A stretch of DNA of 64,000 nucleotides. Source: Nannocystis sp. GTDB lineage: Bacteria > Myxococcota_A > Polyangia > Nannocystales > Nannocystaceae. Under the pieces are notes generated by a model. The model did no database searches. It was not told the DNA's origin and worked only from the letters and a program-made list of their open reading frames with translations. The DNA is taken from NCBI RefSeq assembly GCF_016714285.1, contig NZ_JADJNN010000002.1, positions 18,501 through 82,500 of the forward strand, given 5' to 3'. This document shows positions 19,309 to 28,328 of the stretch, in pieces (the stretch's first letter is position 1; every line of letters starts with the position of its first letter). A program made the translations under genes and the position numbers.

Positions 19309-21773
19309 GCGCCGCCGACCGCCTCGCGGATCTTGCGGGCCAGGGCCGGGCCCACGCCCTTGATCGCCGTCAACGCCGCCTCGTCCGCCGCGGCGATCGC
19401 CGCCACCGACCCGAACGCCTGCAGCAGCGCCTTCTTGAGCGCCGGACCCACACCCGCGACATCGTCGAGGACGCTGTGCAGCGCCCGCTTGCCGCGACGC
19501 TTGCGGTGGTGCGTGATCGCGAAGCGGTGCGCCTCGTCCCGCAGCTGCGTCATCAGATACAGCTCCGAGCTGCCCGGCCGCAGCCGGATCGCCTCCTTCG
19601 CCCCGGGCACGAACACCCGCTCGGGCCGGATCTCGGTGCCGTCATCGCCGGCGTCCTCCTCGCTGTGCAACACATAGTCCTGGTAGGTCTCGCCCGGGCG
19701 TACCGCTTCAGCCTCGACCTGTGGCATGGCAGTCGCGGGCATCGCCGGCCCGCGCATCGCGACCTCGTCCTGCGTCCCACTCGCGGCCGCCGCCGCCTCG
19801 GCCGCGAGCTGCCCGGCGAAGTCCGGCGCCGCGCTCACGGGCTCCTCCGCCCGCAGCGCCGCGCCGCGGCTGCGCATCTGCTCGCGGTGCTCGCGGAGCT
19901 TGCCCAGCGCCGCCTTGCCGCGCCCGATCTCCACCTTGCGCTCCTTCGCCAGCGACACCACGTCGACCCCGCCCGGCCCGACCGTCACGCCGAGGTCGCG
20001 CAGCATCGTCAGCACCCGGCCGAGCTGACCCTTGCCGCCGTCGATGACCATCAGATCGGGCAGCGCCCAGCTCGCGTCATCGCCAGCCTCGCCCTCCTCC
20101 GCCGGGTCCGTCTCGGCCGCCGCCCCCGCGAGCGCCCGCCTCACCCGTCGCCCGAGCACCTCCGCCATGCTCGCGAAGTCGTCGTTCTGGCGGTTGCCCT
20201 GCGCCAACCCATCGAGCCCGCGGATCTTGAACGACCGGTAGCGCCTGCGGGCGGCCGCCCCGTCGACGAACACCACCATCGACGCCACCGTGTCCGAGCC
20301 CTGGATGTGGCTGATGTCGTAGCACTCGATCGTCCGCGGCAGGCGGCTGAGCCCGAGCCGCTGCTTCAGCGACAGCAGCGCCTGGTCGCTGTCCTCCTGA
20401 CGATTGCGCCGGCTGGCGAAGCTCGAGGCCGCGTTCTTCTGCGCCAGCCCGGCCAGCTTCTTGCGATCGCCGCGCTCGGGCACCAGCACCGCCACCTTGC
20501 GCCCGGTCTGCTCGCGCAGCCACGCCTGGAGCGGCGCCTCGTCGTCCTCGACCAGCGCCGACGGCAAGATCAGCTCGTCGGGGATCGTCGGCGCGTCGTC
20601 ATAATAGGCCAGCAGGAAGCTCCCCAGCACCTCCGCGTCCGGCAGCTCCATGCCCCGCACCGAGAAGCTGCGCGTCCCGAGCAGCTTGCCCTGGCGCACG
20701 TTCAACACCACGAACTCGACCTGCCCGCCCTCGCGGTACATCCCGATCACGTCCTGGTCGACCACGCTGCTGTCGACCACCTGCTGCTGCTCGAGGGTCG
20801 TCTCGATCGCCGTCAGCTGGTCGCGCAGCCGCGCCGCCGACTCGAACTCCATCGCCTCCGCCGCCGCCTCCATCTGCCCCTTCAGCGCGGTCACCAGGTC
20901 CTTGTGGCGACCGTCGAGGAACAGCCCGACGTGCTTCACCTGCCCGCGGTACATCTCCGCGTCCACCGGGTACACGCAGGGCGCCGGACAGCGACCGATC
21001 TGATGCTGCAGACACGGCCGACTGCGGTGCCTCAGCGTGTAGTCCGTGCAGGTGCGCAGCTTGAAGTAGCGGTTCACCACCCGCAGCGTGTGGCGGGCGC
21101 TGTTGGCCGAGTGGTAGGGCCCGAAGTACTGCGCCCCGTCCTTCCGCATCCGCCGCACCAGCTCGAGCCGCGGCCACTGTGCCCTCGGGTCGAGGCGCAG
21201 CACCAGGAACTGCTTGTCGTCGCGCAGCTTCACGTTGAAGCGCGGCTTGTGCTTCTTGATCAGGTTGTTCTCGAGCAGCAGCGCCTCCTTGTCGTTGGAG
21301 GTCACCACCGTCTCGATGTCACCCAGCAGGTTGGCCAGGAAGGGCACGAACATCCGCGTGTCCGTGCCGTTGAAGTACTGCCGCACGCGCGCCCGCAGCC
21401 GCCGCGCCTTGCCGACGTACACGATCGTCCCCTTGCGATCGCGCATCACGTACACGCCCGGCAGCTCCGGCAACCGCTCGACCAGCGCGAGCAGCTCCTC
21501 CGACGAGCGCGCCCGCGGCTGCCACGCCGCGTCCACCACCGGGGCGAACAGCGCCGCCGCCTGCGCCTCGCCGAAGCGACCCGGCTCGTCCAGGTCCTTC
21601 GCCAGCATATCGGCCAGCTCGAGGTTCTCCGCCGCCGCCTCGACCTCCGCCTCGCCAGGTCGCTCCGGCGCCGGCTTGCGGTGCCGCGGAATGGCATAGA
21701 GCGTTTTCGCGCCCTCGGCGGGCGAACCAGTGTTGGGCTCCGACGGCGGAGCGTTGCGACGGCGAGGACTCAT
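19305..21773 (-). CDS. uvrC: UvrABC excinuclease subunit C, with N-terminal extension and internal insert
   Basis: 822 residues versus about 600 in most bacteria. It cuts on both sides of a UvrB-bound DNA lesion. The first ~100 residues are an added Pro/Glu/Ala segment; the GIY-YIG nuclease domain follows (LPGVYVMRDRKGTIVYVGKA from 105). A Cys-rich block (CLQHQIGRCPAPC) and UVR motif (EFESAARLRDQL) come next, then the RNase H-like domain (IECYDISHIQGSD, LMVIDGGKGQL) and two helix-hairpin-helix motifs at the C-terminus. About 105 residues (roughly 612-717), Ala/Glu-rich and low complexity, are inserted between SLAKER and VFVPGAKEAIRL. It lies 15 bases after rseP and overlaps mrnC. Confidence 0.95.
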   Translation of the reverse strand: MSPRRRNAPPSEPNTGSPAEGAKTLYAIPRHRKPAPERPGEAEVEAAAENLELADMLAKDLDEPGRFGEAQAAALFAPVVDAAWQPRARSSEELLALVERLPELPGVYVMRDRKGTIVYVGKARRLRARVRQYFNGTDTRMFVPFLANLLGDIETVVTSNDKEALLLENNLIKKHKPRFNVKLRDDKQFLVLRLDPRAQWPRLELVRRMRKDGAQYFGPYHSANSARHTLRVVNRYFKLRTCTDYTLRHRSRPCLQHQIGRCPAPCVYPVDAEMYRGQVKHVGLFLDGRHKDLVTALKGQMEAAAEAMEFESAARLRDQLTAIETTLEQQQVVDSSVVDQDVIGMYREGGQVEFVVLNVRQGKLLGTRSFSVRGMELPDAEVLGSFLLAYYDDAPTIPDELILPSALVEDDEAPLQAWLREQTGRKVAVLVPERGDRKKLAGLAQKNAASSFASRRNRQEDSDQALLSLKQRLGLSRLPRTIECYDISHIQGSDTVASMVVFVDGAAARRRYRSFKIRGLDGLAQGNRQNDDFASMAEVLGRRVRRALAGAAAETDPAEEGEAGDDASWALPDLMVIDGGKGQLGRVLTMLRDLGVTVGPGGVDVVSLAKERKVEIGRGKAALGKLREHREQMRSRGAALRAEEPVSAAPDFAGQLAAEAAAAASGTQDEVAMRGPAMPATAMPQVEAEAVRPGETYQDYVLHSEEDAGDDGTEIRPERVFVPGAKEAIRLRPGSSELYLMTQLRDEAHRFAITHHRKRRGKRALHSVLDDVAGVGPALKKALLQAFGSVAAIAAADEAALTAIKGVGPALARKIREAVGGA

Positions 21774-21788
21774 GCGCGACGAACAGAG

Positions 21789-22922
21789 CTAGTTGAACAG
21801 GCGCGCCAGCTTGAAGTCGTTGGCCAGCGTCACGTACAGGATCAGCCCGAGCAGGGCCAGCATCCCGTAGCCGTGGATCATCTCCTCGACGTGCCGGTTG
21901 ATCGGCCGCCGCAGCGTCGCCTCGATCAACATGAAGATCATCCGCCCACCATCGAGAGCCGGCAGCGGCAGCAGGTTGAACAGCCCGAGCAACGCGCTGA
22001 TCATCGCCAGCCACTTGATGTACGACGCCGGCCCCTCCTCGGCCGCCTGGGCCACCCCCTGCACGATGCCGACCGGGCCCGTCATCTGGCTGATGCCGGC
22101 CTTGCCCGTGAACAGCTGACCGAGCCCCTGCAAGTTCTTCCACGAGACGATCCACGGCTCCTTCAAGCCGAGCAGCGCCCCCTCGCCGGCCGTCACCGGG
22201 ACCCGCACCACCTTGGCCGGCCGCAGACCAACACCGATGCGCCCGGCCTCGTTCACGGGGATCTGCAGCGGCACCTCCGCCCCGTCACGCCTGACCACCA
22301 GCTCGATCGTCTCGCCCTTGTGCGCCTCCGTCACCGCGGCCAGCCGCCCCGCCGGACCGACCCCCTCGAGGTCCTGCCCGGCCGCGCGGAGAAACTCGTC
22401 CCGCGGCTTCACCCCCGCCGCCACCGCGGTGTCGGACATCTTCTGCGAGTCAGCACGCACCGTGACCGGCTCCTCCGGCCCCACCACCACGAACAACCCG
22501 ACATACAGCGCCGTCGCGGCGACATAGTTCGCCAGGGGCCCGCCGAGGATCGCCAGCATCCGCGCCCACACCGGACGGTTGCGGTAGAGGTACGGGTCGT
22601 TCGGGTCGTACACCACCGGCGCCGGCGTGCGCACGCCGTCCTCGTCCTTCTCCTGCAACGGCGGCAACGCCTGCGCCGGATCCTCCCCCGCCTCCATCCC
22701 GACGATGTGCACATAGGCCCCGAAGGGGATCGCGCTGATCACGAACTCGGTGCCCTTCCACCACCCCAGCCTCAGCACCACCGGACCGATCCCAAGCACG
22801 CTGAAGCGGTCGACCCGCATCCCCGACGCCCGCGCGCACAGGAAGTGGCCAAACTCGTGGAACACGATCAGGAGCGACACCCCGAGGAACGCCAGGAGCA
22901 CCGTGAAAAGGGTGGAAAACAC
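21789..22922 (-). CDS. rseP: RIP site-2 zinc metalloprotease
   Basis: 377 residues. An intramembrane protease of the RseP/MmpA family that cleaves membrane-bound anti-sigma factors or remnant signal peptides. The zinc motif HEFGH (residues 22-26) lies in the first membrane helix, and LLPLPALDGGR in a later helix gives the third ligand Asp. A PDZ-like domain sits between (about 160-250), with a linker rich in charged residues near 75-110. A typical N-terminal MFSTLFTVLLAFLGVSLLI helix fixes the start. It heads the rseP-uvrC-mrnC group; the genes normally next to rseP (dxr, cdsA, bamA) are absent here. Confidence 0.93.
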   Translation of the reverse strand: MFSTLFTVLLAFLGVSLLIVFHEFGHFLCARASGMRVDRFSVLGIGPVVLRLGWWKGTEFVISAIPFGAYVHIVGMEAGEDPAQALPPLQEKDEDGVRTPAPVVYDPNDPYLYRNRPVWARMLAILGGPLANYVAATALYVGLFVVVGPEEPVTVRADSQKMSDTAVAAGVKPRDEFLRAAGQDLEGVGPAGRLAAVTEAHKGETIELVVRRDGAEVPLQIPVNEAGRIGVGLRPAKVVRVPVTAGEGALLGLKEPWIVSWKNLQGLGQLFTGKAGISQMTGPVGIVQGVAQAAEEGPASYIKWLAMISALLGLFNLLPLPALDGGRMIFMLIEATLRRPINRHVEEMIHGYGMLALLGLILYVTLANDFKLARLFN

Positions 22923-23000
22923 GGCGCCGACTATAGCAGCCGCGACCGCCCAGCCTGGCCTTCAGGTCGGTCGAGCGACCCGCGCTACCCAGCCGCGCCC

Positions 23001-23588
23001 TCAGGTGCCGCGCGGACGATCGAGCTGCCCGAGCCCCACCATCCCCAGCCGGCCACGCAGAAACAACAGCGCCCGCTCCGTCAACCCGCGGTCGGGCGCC
23101 GGCCGCGTCGCTGGCCGGCTGCCCCGCGCAGTGAGCTCGCGGGTGACCGCCTGCTGCGCCGACACCAGACCCCCATACAGATCGGCGAGCACGTGCGCCC
23201 CCAGCCGGGCCTCGACCGCGAGGATCTCCCCCGGCACCAGCGCGGCCCGCTGCCCAGCCGCGAGCTGGCGCACGCCCCAGCGCGCCAGCTCCGGCTCGAC
23301 CTCGCGGTCGACGAACAACCACCGCTCACCCCGTGCAGTGCGAGCCGCCTGGGCCACCGCAGTGCCCTCGCGCACCTCCTGGATCGTCCTCAGCTCGGGC
23401 ACCTTGCCGTGCAGCACGCTCAGCAGGCTGAGGGTGTTGTCCCCCGAGTGCTCATCGAGCGCGAGCACCTCAAAGCGCCCGCCATCGCTCACCACGCTCC
23501 TCCCCAGCGCCGCCGCCTCCCGAACCATGCCCGCCACAGCCGGCTCACGGTCGCGTAACAGGAGGATGACGCTGAGCTGGACGATCAT
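23001..23588 (-). CDS. Small GT-A-fold glycosyltransferase-like protein
   Basis: 195 residues. The start MIVQLSVILLLRDRE and following FEVLALDEHSGDNTLSLLSVL recall the beginning of family-2 glycosyltransferases (hydrophobic strand, then D-x-S-x-D-x-T). WLFVDREVEPE could stand for the DxD-type metal site. The usual acceptor half is absent, so this is either a minimal or degenerate member without activity. There is no signal peptide. It sits alone, 78 bases upstream of rseP and divergent from ssb. The functional call is tentative; the coding call is firm from codon bias. Confidence 0.65.
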   Translation of the reverse strand: MIVQLSVILLLRDREPAVAGMVREAAALGRSVVSDGGRFEVLALDEHSGDNTLSLLSVLHGKVPELRTIQEVREGTAVAQAARTARGERWLFVDREVEPELARWGVRQLAAGQRAALVPGEILAVEARLGAHVLADLYGGLVSAQQAVTRELTARGSRPATRPAPDRGLTERALLFLRGRLGMVGLGQLDRPRGT

Positions 23589-23907
23589 GGGAGACCGGTC
23601 GGAGAGAGAACCCGCAGCTTCTTTCGTGGTAAGCCCGGTCGGCCTCGACGGTCAAGCAAACGGCGTATGGAGACAGCTCACGCCTTTTCACACCGCGTCA
23701 CGGGGGACCCCCAACATGGGCCGAGTGAAGCCGAGGCACCTCACCAGCCCGTGCGAATCGTCACGGTTTCGCTAACACCACCGGCGCAACGCCGACCCGC
23801 GCGACGCCGACCTGCCGCCTCGCGCCGCCGGGCAATTTCGCTATCATCCGGCGCCCTCGCGCCGGACCCCCGACGCAACCCAAACCGCCTTCGATCAGCG
23901 AGCTCCC
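23589..23907. other. Divergent intergenic region upstream of ssb
   Basis: 319 bases between the glycosyltransferase-like gene and ssb, which must hold both promoters. Frames across it have no codon bias and look non-coding. A slightly less GC-rich stretch, CAATTTCGCTATCATC, lies about 60 bases before the ssb ATG and may include a -10 element (TATCAT), but no matching -35 is clear. The region shows no repeats. Confidence 0.4.
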
Positions 23908-24522
23908 ATGGCCGGCGTCAACAAAGCCATCATCCTCGGACACCTCGGTCGCGACCCCGAACTGCGCTATCTGCAGAGCGGCCAGCCCGTCTGCAAGCTC
24001 AACATCGCGACCTCGCGCCGCTACACCAACAAGAACAACGAGGCCGTCGAGGAGACCGAATGGCACCGCGTGTCGGTGTGGGGCAAGCAGGCCGAGCACT
24101 GCAACAACTACCTGACCAAGGGCCGGCAGGTCTACGTCGAGGGCCGCCTGCGCACCAGCAGCTACGACAAGGACGGCCAGAAGCACTACACCACCGAGAT
24201 CGTCGCCGACACCGTCCAGTTCATCGGCGGCCGCGGTGAAGGCGGCGGCGAGGGTGGCGGCGGCGGAGGCGGAGGCGGTGGCGGCGGCGGTGGCTACTCC
24301 GGCGGCCGCGCTGAAGGTGGTGGTGGCGCTGGTGGTGGCTACTCCGGCGGCAGTAATCGCCCGGCCGGCGGTGCCGCGGCCCGTCCCGCCGCGGGTGGGC
24401 GCCCGAATGCCGGCCGTCCCGCGGCTGGCGGCGGCTTCGACGAGGGCGGCGGCGGTGGCGGACCCGAGCCCGACTTCAACGACTTCGGCGGCAACCCGGG
24501 CGACGACGACATCCCCTTCTGA
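23908..24522 (+). CDS. ssb: Single-stranded DNA-binding protein
   Basis: 204 residues. An OB-fold (about 1-110: NKAIILGHLGRDPELRYLQS, then WHRVSVWGKQAEHCNNYLTK and YVEGRLRTSSY) is followed by a long disordered Gly-rich linker and the acidic tip DDDIPF, which recruits replication and repair partners in this family. It coats single-stranded DNA during replication, repair and recombination. The Gly tract is encoded by GGN repeats (24240-24370), prone to slippage. It is monocistronic here, in contrast to the common rpsF-ssb-rpsR arrangement. Confidence 0.97.
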   Translation: MAGVNKAIILGHLGRDPELRYLQSGQPVCKLNIATSRRYTNKNNEAVEETEWHRVSVWGKQAEHCNNYLTKGRQVYVEGRLRTSSYDKDGQKHYTTEIVADTVQFIGGRGEGGGEGGGGGGGGGGGGGGYSGGRAEGGGGAGGGYSGGSNRPAGGAAARPAAGGRPNAGRPAAGGGFDEGGGGGGPEPDFNDFGGNPGDDDIPF

Positions 24523-24606
24523 TCGCCCCCACCCTCCGCGCCGAGGACCACGCCCACGTCCGCACCAATCCCTGGGGTCCAGGCCAGGTTCCGCCTGTGG
24601 CGGGTA

Positions 24607-24625
24607 CACGGGTGATCTACCCGTG
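24607..24625. promoter_or_regulatory. Perfect 7-base inverted repeat upstream of astA
   Basis: CACGGGT-GATCT-ACCCGTG forms two perfect 7-base arms around a 5-base centre, 147 bases before the astA ATG and 85 bases after the ssb stop. There is no T-run, so it could be an operator for the succinyltransferase gene or the end hairpin of ssb. Confidence 0.45.
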
Positions 24626-24772
24626 ATCCTGCACAGGTCGCCACGCCAGGTTTCGCACGCCTGCGGAGGGTAGGCCTGGCCTGGCCTGGATGTCATGCTG
24701 GCCCGGTCTGCTGCAGCCTGGGCGCCGTTCTCGATCGGACGGCGCGTGGCCGCGGCGGCGGAGGATGCTCCC

Positions 24773-25933
24773 ATGTTTCTGTTCCGCGAGGCCGCCACGA
24801 GCGACGAGGACGCGATCTTCGACCTCGCCTGCCACCTCAACAGCCTCAACCTGCCGCCCGAGCGCAAGTTCATCAGCGACCTGCTGGCGCGCTCGCTCAC
24901 CTCGTTCCGCGGCACCCCCGACTTCGACCCCGGCCGTCGCTTCCTCTTCGTGCTCGAGGACGAGACCGGCCGCGTCGTCGGCACCTCGATGATCCACGCC
25001 CAGCACGGCGACTACGACGAGCCCCACGTGTTCTTCCGCGTCATGCAGGAGGAGCGCTACGCCGACCTCCGCGTCACCGAGGACGCCGAGTTCCACGACG
25101 TCCACATGACCCACACGATGCTCTACCTCGGGCACACCTACGACGGCCCCACCGAGCTCGGCGGCCTCGTCCTCCACCCCGACCTCCGCCGCCACCCGGA
25201 GAAGCTCGGCCGCCTCCTCTCGCTCGCCCGCTTCGTCTTCATCGCAAGTTACCGGGGCTGGTTTCGTGACCGCCTGCTCGCCGAGCTGCTGCCCCCCCTC
25301 TACAAGGGCCCGAGCGGCACCCGCTCCCCCCTGTGGGACGCCCTCGGCCACAAGTTCACCGGCCTCAGCTACGACGAGGCCGACCGCCTGAGCCGCTTCA
25401 ACAAAGAATTCATCTGGCGCCTGTTCCCGACCATGCCCGTCCACGCGAGCCTCCTCCCCGACGACGTCCAGGAGATCATCGGCCAGGTCGGACCCAACAC
25501 GGTCGGCGCCCAGCGCCTGCTCGAGAGCATCGGCTTCCAGTACAGCGGCCGCGTCGACCCCTTCGACGGCGGCCCCCACTACGAGGCCGACACCGACCAG
25601 GTCACCTTCGTCCGCGACACCCGCAGCTACCAGGCCGTCCCCGGTGAACCCGACGACACCGCCCAGCCCGGCATCGTCGCCGTCACCAGCGAACGCTCGC
25701 CCCACTTCCGCGCCGTCTGGACCCCCGTCCAGGCCATCCTCGGCCCCGACGACAGCTTCGGCCACCCGACCCAGGTGCGCGTCGGCGACGAGGCCCTCGC
25801 CCGCCTCGGCGTCACCGGCGACGACATCCGCGTCCTGGTCGCCCTCCGCCCGCAACGCCGCCACAGCGACCGCACCAGCCGCGTCTTCCCCTCGTCGCGC
25901 GCCCCCACCGGCTCGCTGCGCAGCGGCACCTGA
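24773..25933 (+). CDS. astA: Arginine N-succinyltransferase
   Basis: 386 residues. A GNAT-like enzyme that transfers succinyl from succinyl-CoA to arginine, the first step of the AST catabolic pathway. Family features include MFLFREAATSDEDAI at the start, VVGTSMIHAQHG, LYLGHTYDGPTELGGLVLHPD, SLARFVFIA, and FTGLSYDEADRLSRFNKEFI. It is longer than the usual ~340 residues by a basic, Arg/Ser/Thr-rich tail. The ATG at 24773 has GGAGG eight bases upstream. The other ast genes (astB, C, D, E) are not adjacent, so pathway membership is inference. The last codons and stop are duplicated just downstream. Confidence 0.9.
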   Translation: MFLFREAATSDEDAIFDLACHLNSLNLPPERKFISDLLARSLTSFRGTPDFDPGRRFLFVLEDETGRVVGTSMIHAQHGDYDEPHVFFRVMQEERYADLRVTEDAEFHDVHMTHTMLYLGHTYDGPTELGGLVLHPDLRRHPEKLGRLLSLARFVFIASYRGWFRDRLLAELLPPLYKGPSGTRSPLWDALGHKFTGLSYDEADRLSRFNKEFIWRLFPTMPVHASLLPDDVQEIIGQVGPNTVGAQRLLESIGFQYSGRVDPFDGGPHYEADTDQVTFVRDTRSYQAVPGEPDDTAQPGIVAVTSERSPHFRAVWTPVQAILGPDDSFGHPTQVRVGDEALARLGVTGDDIRVLVALRPQRRHSDRTSRVFPSSRAPTGSLRSGT

Positions 25934-26030
25934 CTCGTCACGCTTTGACTCCTGGCGAGGCGCAGCGGCACCTGAATCGTCTCCCGACCCGCGCTCTGCG
26001 GCTGGCGATCAAGTGCAGACCTGAATCGTC
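25918..26030. repeat. Direct repeats over the astA 3' end
   Basis: A 22-base unit containing the last three codons and stop of astA (25918-25939) recurs at 25960-25981 with one mismatch, a 42-base period. A third, shorter copy (ACCTGAATCGTC) lies at 26019-26030 and runs into the convergent end of birA. Confidence 0.75.
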
Positions 26031-26787
26031 ACCCCGGCCCGCGCAGCCACACGTCCTCGGCCTCGACCCGCCAGCTCGGCCCGCCGCCCGCCGCCCGCAC
26101 GCGAAGCGCCCCGTCGTCGTCGAAGCCGAGCCCCTCCACCGCCACCCCGCCGACCGTCAACGCCCGCCCGAGCACCGCGCTGTGCCGCTCGTACCCGGCC
26201 CGGATCGCCGGAAACCCGCCCACGAAGAACTCTCCCAGCACCCGCTCGAGCGCCAGCAGCACCGTCGCCAAGACCACCTGGCGCGAAGGACATGTCCCCG
26301 GGGCCAGCTCGATCGCCAGGCTGGTCGCGTGCAACTCCGCCGCCAGCTCGCGCTGCAACACGTTGATCCCGAAGCCCACCACCACGTCCGGCGCGGCCCC
26401 CTGCCAGCGCGTCTCACACAGCACCCCCGCGAGCTTGCAGGGCCCGACCAGCAGGTCGTTGGGCCACTTGAGCCGCAGCCCCGGCAACCACCCCGCCAGC
26501 CCCTCGCGCAGCCCGAGCCCGACCGCCAGCCCCAGCGCCGCCCACTGCGACGACCAGCCCCGCTCCGGCCGCAGCACCACGCTCACGTACAAGCCCTCGC
26601 CCGCCGACGACACCCACCGCCGACCGAGCCGCCCGCGCCCCGCCGTCTGCTCGTCGGCCGTGACCATCGCCCCGTGCGGCGCCCCGGCGCGGGCCCACGC
26701 CAGCGCCCGGTCGTTGGTCGAGGCCAGGCTGACGTGGTGCTCGCGCAGCTGCCCGAGCACCTCGGTCGCCAGCACCAGCCCGTCCAC
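26029..26787 (-). CDS. birA: Biotin-[acetyl-CoA carboxylase] ligase
   Basis: 252 residues. It activates biotin to biotinyl-5'-AMP and attaches it to the carrier lysine, here presumably Lys170 of the carrier at 10691. Signature motifs: LASTNDRAL, the AMP-binding loop GRGRLGRRWVS, LRLKWPNDLL and the C-terminal SH3-like part. There is no N-terminal winged helix, so it is a ligase without the DNA-binding repressor function of the E. coli type. It is the last gene of a five-gene operon and follows nadC by 3 bases. A GGACATGTCC palindrome lies inside the gene at 26288-26297. Confidence 0.93.
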   Translation of the reverse strand: MDGLVLATEVLGQLREHHVSLASTNDRALAWARAGAPHGAMVTADEQTAGRGRLGRRWVSSAGEGLYVSVVLRPERGWSSQWAALGLAVGLGLREGLAGWLPGLRLKWPNDLLVGPCKLAGVLCETRWQGAAPDVVVGFGINVLQRELAAELHATSLAIELAPGTCPSRQVVLATVLLALERVLGEFFVGGFPAIRAGYERHSAVLGRALTVGGVAVEGLGFDDDGALRVRAAGGGPSWRVEAEDVWLRGPG

Positions 26788-26790
26788 GCG

Positions 26791-27660
26791 CTAGCCCCAG
26801 CTCCCGTCGCCGCGCTGGAACAGCAGCGAGATGTCGCTGGCCGGCGCGCTGTGGGTCAGCTTGCCGACCGAGATCACGTCGATGCCGAGGTGTGCGAGCT
26901 GGCTGATGCGCTCGAGGCTCACCCCGCCGCTGACCTCGACCACCGCCTTGCGATCGACGATCGCCACCGCCGCGCGGACCTGCTCGTCGTCCATGTTGTC
27001 GAGCAACACCGCGTCCGCCCCGGCCCTCAGCGCCTCGCGCAGCTCGTCGAGATCTGTCACCTCGCACTCGATGCGCAGGGTGTGCGGCGCGTGCACGCGG
27101 GCCCGCGCGACCGCCTCCGCGACCCCGCCCGCCGCCCGCACATGGTTCTCCTTGATCAGCACGCCAGCCCCGAGGTCGTTGCGATGGTTGTGCCCGCCGC
27201 CGCAGCGCACCGCGTAGCGGTCGAGCGCGCGCAGCCCGGGCATCGTCTTGCGGGTGTCGACGATGCGACAGCGCCCGGCCGCCGCGTCGACGTAGGCGCG
27301 GGTCAAGGTCGCCACCCCGCACATCCGCTGCAGCAGGTTCAACGCGGTGCGCTCGGCCGCCAGCAGGGCCCGGGCGTTGCCTTGCAGCTGCAGCAACACC
27401 GTCCCTGCCGCCGCCACCTCGCCGTCGCGCAGCAGCATCGACGCCTCGACCGTCGGGTCGACCCGATGGAACACCGCCCGCGCGACCGCCCCGCCCGCGA
27501 CCACCAGCCGCTGCTTGGCGATCAGCCGCGCGCTCCAGCGGGTGTGCGCCGAAACGGTGACGCGACCAGTGACGTCGCCGCTGGCCAGGTCCTCGGCCAG
27601 CGCCGCATTGATGATGCCGTCGACCGGCCCGATCTCGCTAAAGGTCAGGGTGCTCTCCAT
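26791..27660 (-). CDS. nadC: Nicotinate-nucleotide pyrophosphorylase (carboxylating)
   Basis: 289 residues, full length for quinolinate phosphoribosyltransferase, which makes nicotinate mononucleotide from quinolinate and PRPP in de novo NAD synthesis. Recognisable motifs: LAEDLASGDVT near the N-terminus, ERTALNLLQRMCGVAT, VDTRKTMPGLR, VRCGGGHNHRNDL, IKENH, LLDNM and VEVSGGVSLERI. The start overlaps the end of the HAD phosphatase gene by 16 bases, and birA follows after 3 bases. nadA and nadB are not in this window; nadC-birA linkage is seen in many bacteria. Confidence 0.96.
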   Translation of the reverse strand: MESTLTFSEIGPVDGIINAALAEDLASGDVTGRVTVSAHTRWSARLIAKQRLVVAGGAVARAVFHRVDPTVEASMLLRDGEVAAAGTVLLQLQGNARALLAAERTALNLLQRMCGVATLTRAYVDAAAGRCRIVDTRKTMPGLRALDRYAVRCGGGHNHRNDLGAGVLIKENHVRAAGGVAEAVARARVHAPHTLRIECEVTDLDELREALRAGADAVLLDNMDDEQVRAAVAIVDRKAVVEVSGGVSLERISQLAHLGIDVISVGKLTHSAPASDISLLFQRGDGSWG

Positions 27661-28328
27661 GTCTCGATCTCCCAGCCCCGCGCCCGCGCGCGCCGTCGCA
27701 GCCGCGGGTCCGGGTTGATGACACGCGGACAGCCGACCCGCTCGAGCATCGGCAGGTCACTGAAGCTGTCCGTGTAGAAGTAACTGCGCGCCAGGTCGAC
27801 CCCGTGCGCCGCGGCGAAGCGCTCGGCGTGCACGACCTTGCCCGGCCCGGCGCAAGCCGGCGCCAGGTGACGCCCCGTCATCACCCCGTCGATCGCCTCG
27901 ATGTCGGTGCACAGCACGTGCGGCACCCCCAACATCTCGGCCAGCGGCGCCGCCGAGAAGCGCGTGCCCGAGGTCAGCAGCGTCACCACGTGGCCGCAGC
28001 GCAGGTGATCCGCCACGCGGGCGCGCCCCTCGACGCACACGTGCTGCACGACGTCGCGATAAAACCAGGTGCGCACCTCGGCGTCGAGCTCGGTCACCAC
28101 CACGCCCTCGTAGTCGCGGGCCACCAGCGCCGACACCGCCTCGAGGTCGAGCAGCGCCAGGCGGTAGCGCAGCAGCCAGCCGATCGCCCGCAGGGCCCGC
28201 AGCGGCCTGACCCTGCCGGTCCGCCACGCGTGCCGCAACCAGCTCGCGCCCGAGTTCACGTCGAGCAAGGTGTGGTCGACGTCGAAGAACGCCGCGATCC
28301 GCCCCTCCTGGCCCTGCGCCGCGTTCAC
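27645..28328 (-). CDS. HAD superfamily subfamily IB phosphatase
   Basis: 227 residues from a GTG. HAD motif I FFDVDHTLLD places the nucleophile Asp16 and general acid Asp18; motif II is TLLTSGTRFSA; a lysine in GPGKVVHAE and motif III SFSDLPMLERVG complete the active site. The helical cap between motifs I and II, and spacing, fit the SerB/PSP-like IB group that often acts on phosphoserine, phospholipid-linked or small phosphate esters. The substrate is unknown. The start overlaps the CPBP protease stop as GTGA, so it is translationally coupled in the operon. Confidence 0.87.
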   Translation of the reverse strand: MNAAQGQEGRIAAFFDVDHTLLDVNSGASWLRHAWRTGRVRPLRALRAIGWLLRYRLALLDLEAVSALVARDYEGVVVTELDAEVRTWFYRDVVQHVCVEGRARVADHLRCGHVVTLLTSGTRFSAAPLAEMLGVPHVLCTDIEAIDGVMTGRHLAPACAGPGKVVHAERFAAAHGVDLARSYFYTDSFSDLPMLERVGCPRVINPDPRLRRRARARGWEIETWRAP

